Positions 32,313 through 33,408 of a stretch of DNA of 33,408 nucleotides are shown here, piece by piece (within the stretch, counting starts at the first letter, position 1; each line of letters opens with the position of its first letter). Origin of the DNA: Bradyrhizobium vignae. GTDB lineage: Bacteria; Pseudomonadota; Alphaproteobacteria; Rhizobiales; Xanthobacteraceae. The notes beneath the pieces were generated by a model, which was not told the DNA's origin, searched no databases, and worked only from the letters and a program-made list of their open reading frames with translations. The DNA lies in NCBI RefSeq assembly GCF_004114425.1, contig NZ_RDQF01000071.1, forward strand, positions 1 to 33,408. The letters run 5' to 3'. The translations under genes and the position numbers were made by a program.

Positions 32313-33254
32313 ATGGCTGATTCAAGGCGACTAGTCGCGCTGGCAGCAGTCGTGCTGCTTGCCTTGAGCGGCGGCATGGCCGCTGCTTCTCCGGCCAAGT
32401 CCAAGACCGCCGCGGCCGTCCCCGCCGCGCCGCCGCCTCCGCCGTTCGAGCCTTTGCCGCCGCCGAAAATCTACCTGTTTCGCGGCGCCATGGGCCCGAT
32501 CTTCTCGACCGGCATGGATCGGCTCAGCGAGAAGCTGACGCAGGCCGGCTTCTCGGCCGACGTCTATGAATTCACCCTGTGCCGGCTGATCGGCAACCGC
32601 GTCGTCGCCGGCTACAAGGAGAAGGCGGCGCCGATCGTGCTGATCGGCCACTCCATGGGCGGGCTGTGCTCGATCGTCATCTCGGAGATGGCGGCCAAAG
32701 AGAACATCCCGATCAGCCTCGTCATCGCCATCGATCCCGCACATGCGACCGGCGACGTGCCGCTCAACGTCGAGCGCTTCATCAACATCTTCCTGTCCGA
32801 CAGCGTGCTCGGCGGCGGCGACGTCGTGGCCGTGCCCGGCTTTCGCGGCCATTATGCCAGCTATGACCTCAAGGAAAACGCACGCGTCTCGCACATCAAC
32901 ATCGAGAAGTCCGACGACATCCACCGCCAGATCGTCGAGATGGTGACGCAGCTCCCGCGCATTCCGCCGCAGACCCAGGCCGATGCCGTGCCGCTGCGCT
33001 ATCTCGTGCCCGCGGATACGCTGGTCGAATTGTGGGACAGCGGCGTGCGGGTGCCGGTGCGCCGCGGCGACACCATGGAGAGCATCGCTGCAGCCAACCG
33101 CGTGCCGCTGTGGACGCTCGCGCAGAGCAATTCGCTGCCCGAGAACGCGCAGCTCACCCCGGGCCAGACCATCATCGTCCCCCGCCATCTGACACCGCCC
33201 GAGCCGGCCGCCGCGATGGCGGTGCCGCCGCCGGCTCCGGCGGGGCGGAGATAG
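32313..33254 (+). CDS. Exported hydrolase-like protein with C-terminal LysM domain
   Basis: A paralogue of the preceding gene, 313 residues. A signal peptide (about 1-25) is followed by a Pro/Ala-rich spacer, the segment IYLFRGAMGPIFSTGMD, the nucleophile elbow IGHSMGG (Ser114), AIDPAHA (Asp141) and VSHINIEK (His194). After a linker, a LysM-like peptidoglycan-binding module runs from RRGDTMESIAAANRVPLWTL to GQTIIVPR (about 250-291). The combination points to a periplasmic or wall-associated hydrolase of unknown substrate. It ends 101 nt after its neighbour's stop begins the gap, and a new gene starts 119 nt later. Confidence 0.75.
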   Translation: MADSRRLVALAAVVLLALSGGMAAASPAKSKTAAAVPAAPPPPPFEPLPPPKIYLFRGAMGPIFSTGMDRLSEKLTQAGFSADVYEFTLCRLIGNRVVAGYKEKAAPIVLIGHSMGGLCSIVISEMAAKENIPISLVIAIDPAHATGDVPLNVERFINIFLSDSVLGGGDVVAVPGFRGHYASYDLKENARVSHINIEKSDDIHRQIVEMVTQLPRIPPQTQADAVPLRYLVPADTLVELWDSGVRVPVRRGDTMESIAAANRVPLWTLAQSNSLPENAQLTPGQTIIVPRHLTPPEPAAAMAVPPPAPAGRR

Positions 33255-33373
33255 GAACATTCTTCGCCTCTCCCCGCGTGCGGTAGGGGAATCGCATATG
33301 GTGCTGGCAGGGTGTTGCCAAGCGGTTGGAACTGGATTCTTTGGGTGTCTCTCGATTCCAGAGGGAGACCTGA

Positions 33374-33408
33374 ATGCGCAAGCTCAAGCGCCTGTTTCGA
33401 CCGCTCAA
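33374..33408 (+). CDS. Start of a CDS cut by the window edge
   Basis: ATG 33374 follows GAGGGAGACC, a good ribosome-binding site, and opens MRKLKRLFRPL before the window ends. Too short to identify. Confidence 0.45.
   Translation, partial: MRKLKRLFRPL

Overview
The window is a GC-rich stretch of an alphaproteobacterial chromosome, almost certainly Bradyrhizobium or a very close relative (Nitrobacteraceae, Hyphomicrobiales). The evidence is the gene order, the FtsZ with a long linker ending in DIPAFLRRQ, the Flp-type pilin, and several palindromic intergenic repeats of the kind I associate with Bradyrhizobium. No tRNA, rRNA, CRISPR array, transposase or prophage gene was seen.

Layout. (1) Positions 235-10706 (+) hold the distal half of the dcw (division and cell wall) cluster: ftsW, murG, murC, murB, ddlB, ftsQ, ftsA, ftsZ. 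It joins peptidoglycan precursor synthesis (MurG, MurC, MurB, Ddl) to the divisome (FtsW, FtsQ, FtsA, FtsZ). A strong intrinsic terminator follows ftsZ. (2) Positions 11071-17181 (+) hold lpxC (lipid A), bamD (outer-membrane protein assembly), recN (break repair) and ligA (NAD+ DNA ligase). (3) Positions 17294-22047 are mostly on the minus strand: a Bcr/CflA-like MFS exporter, an aminopeptidase P, and prmA, with a 59-residue basic ORF on the plus strand. (4) Positions 22202-26962 hold an orphan Flp pilin, a small hypothetical ORF, a CrtI/PYROXD2-like FAD oxidoreductase (-), and a membrane-anchored spermidine-synthase-like protein (+). (5) Positions 27046-33254 are an envelope-rich segment: a secreted glycerophosphodiesterase, an L,D-transpeptidase with a Tyr/Gln-rich tail, a glycine-zipper protein, a YadG/YadH-type ABC exporter, and two tandem exported serine-hydrolase-like paralogues, the second with a LysM domain. 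A new CDS begins at the right edge.

Most of the window is ordinary core genome. The points most worth a second look are the tandem hydrolase/hydrolase-LysM pair; the ftsQ upstream region, with two exact 14-bp direct repeats 21 bp apart and a CtrA-like site; a 7-1-7 palindrome just upstream of the MFS exporter; and at least four intergenic palindromic repeat types, two of which lie inside the dcw cluster (one covers the upstream in-frame ATG of ddlB). I did not find a clearly new multi-gene system.
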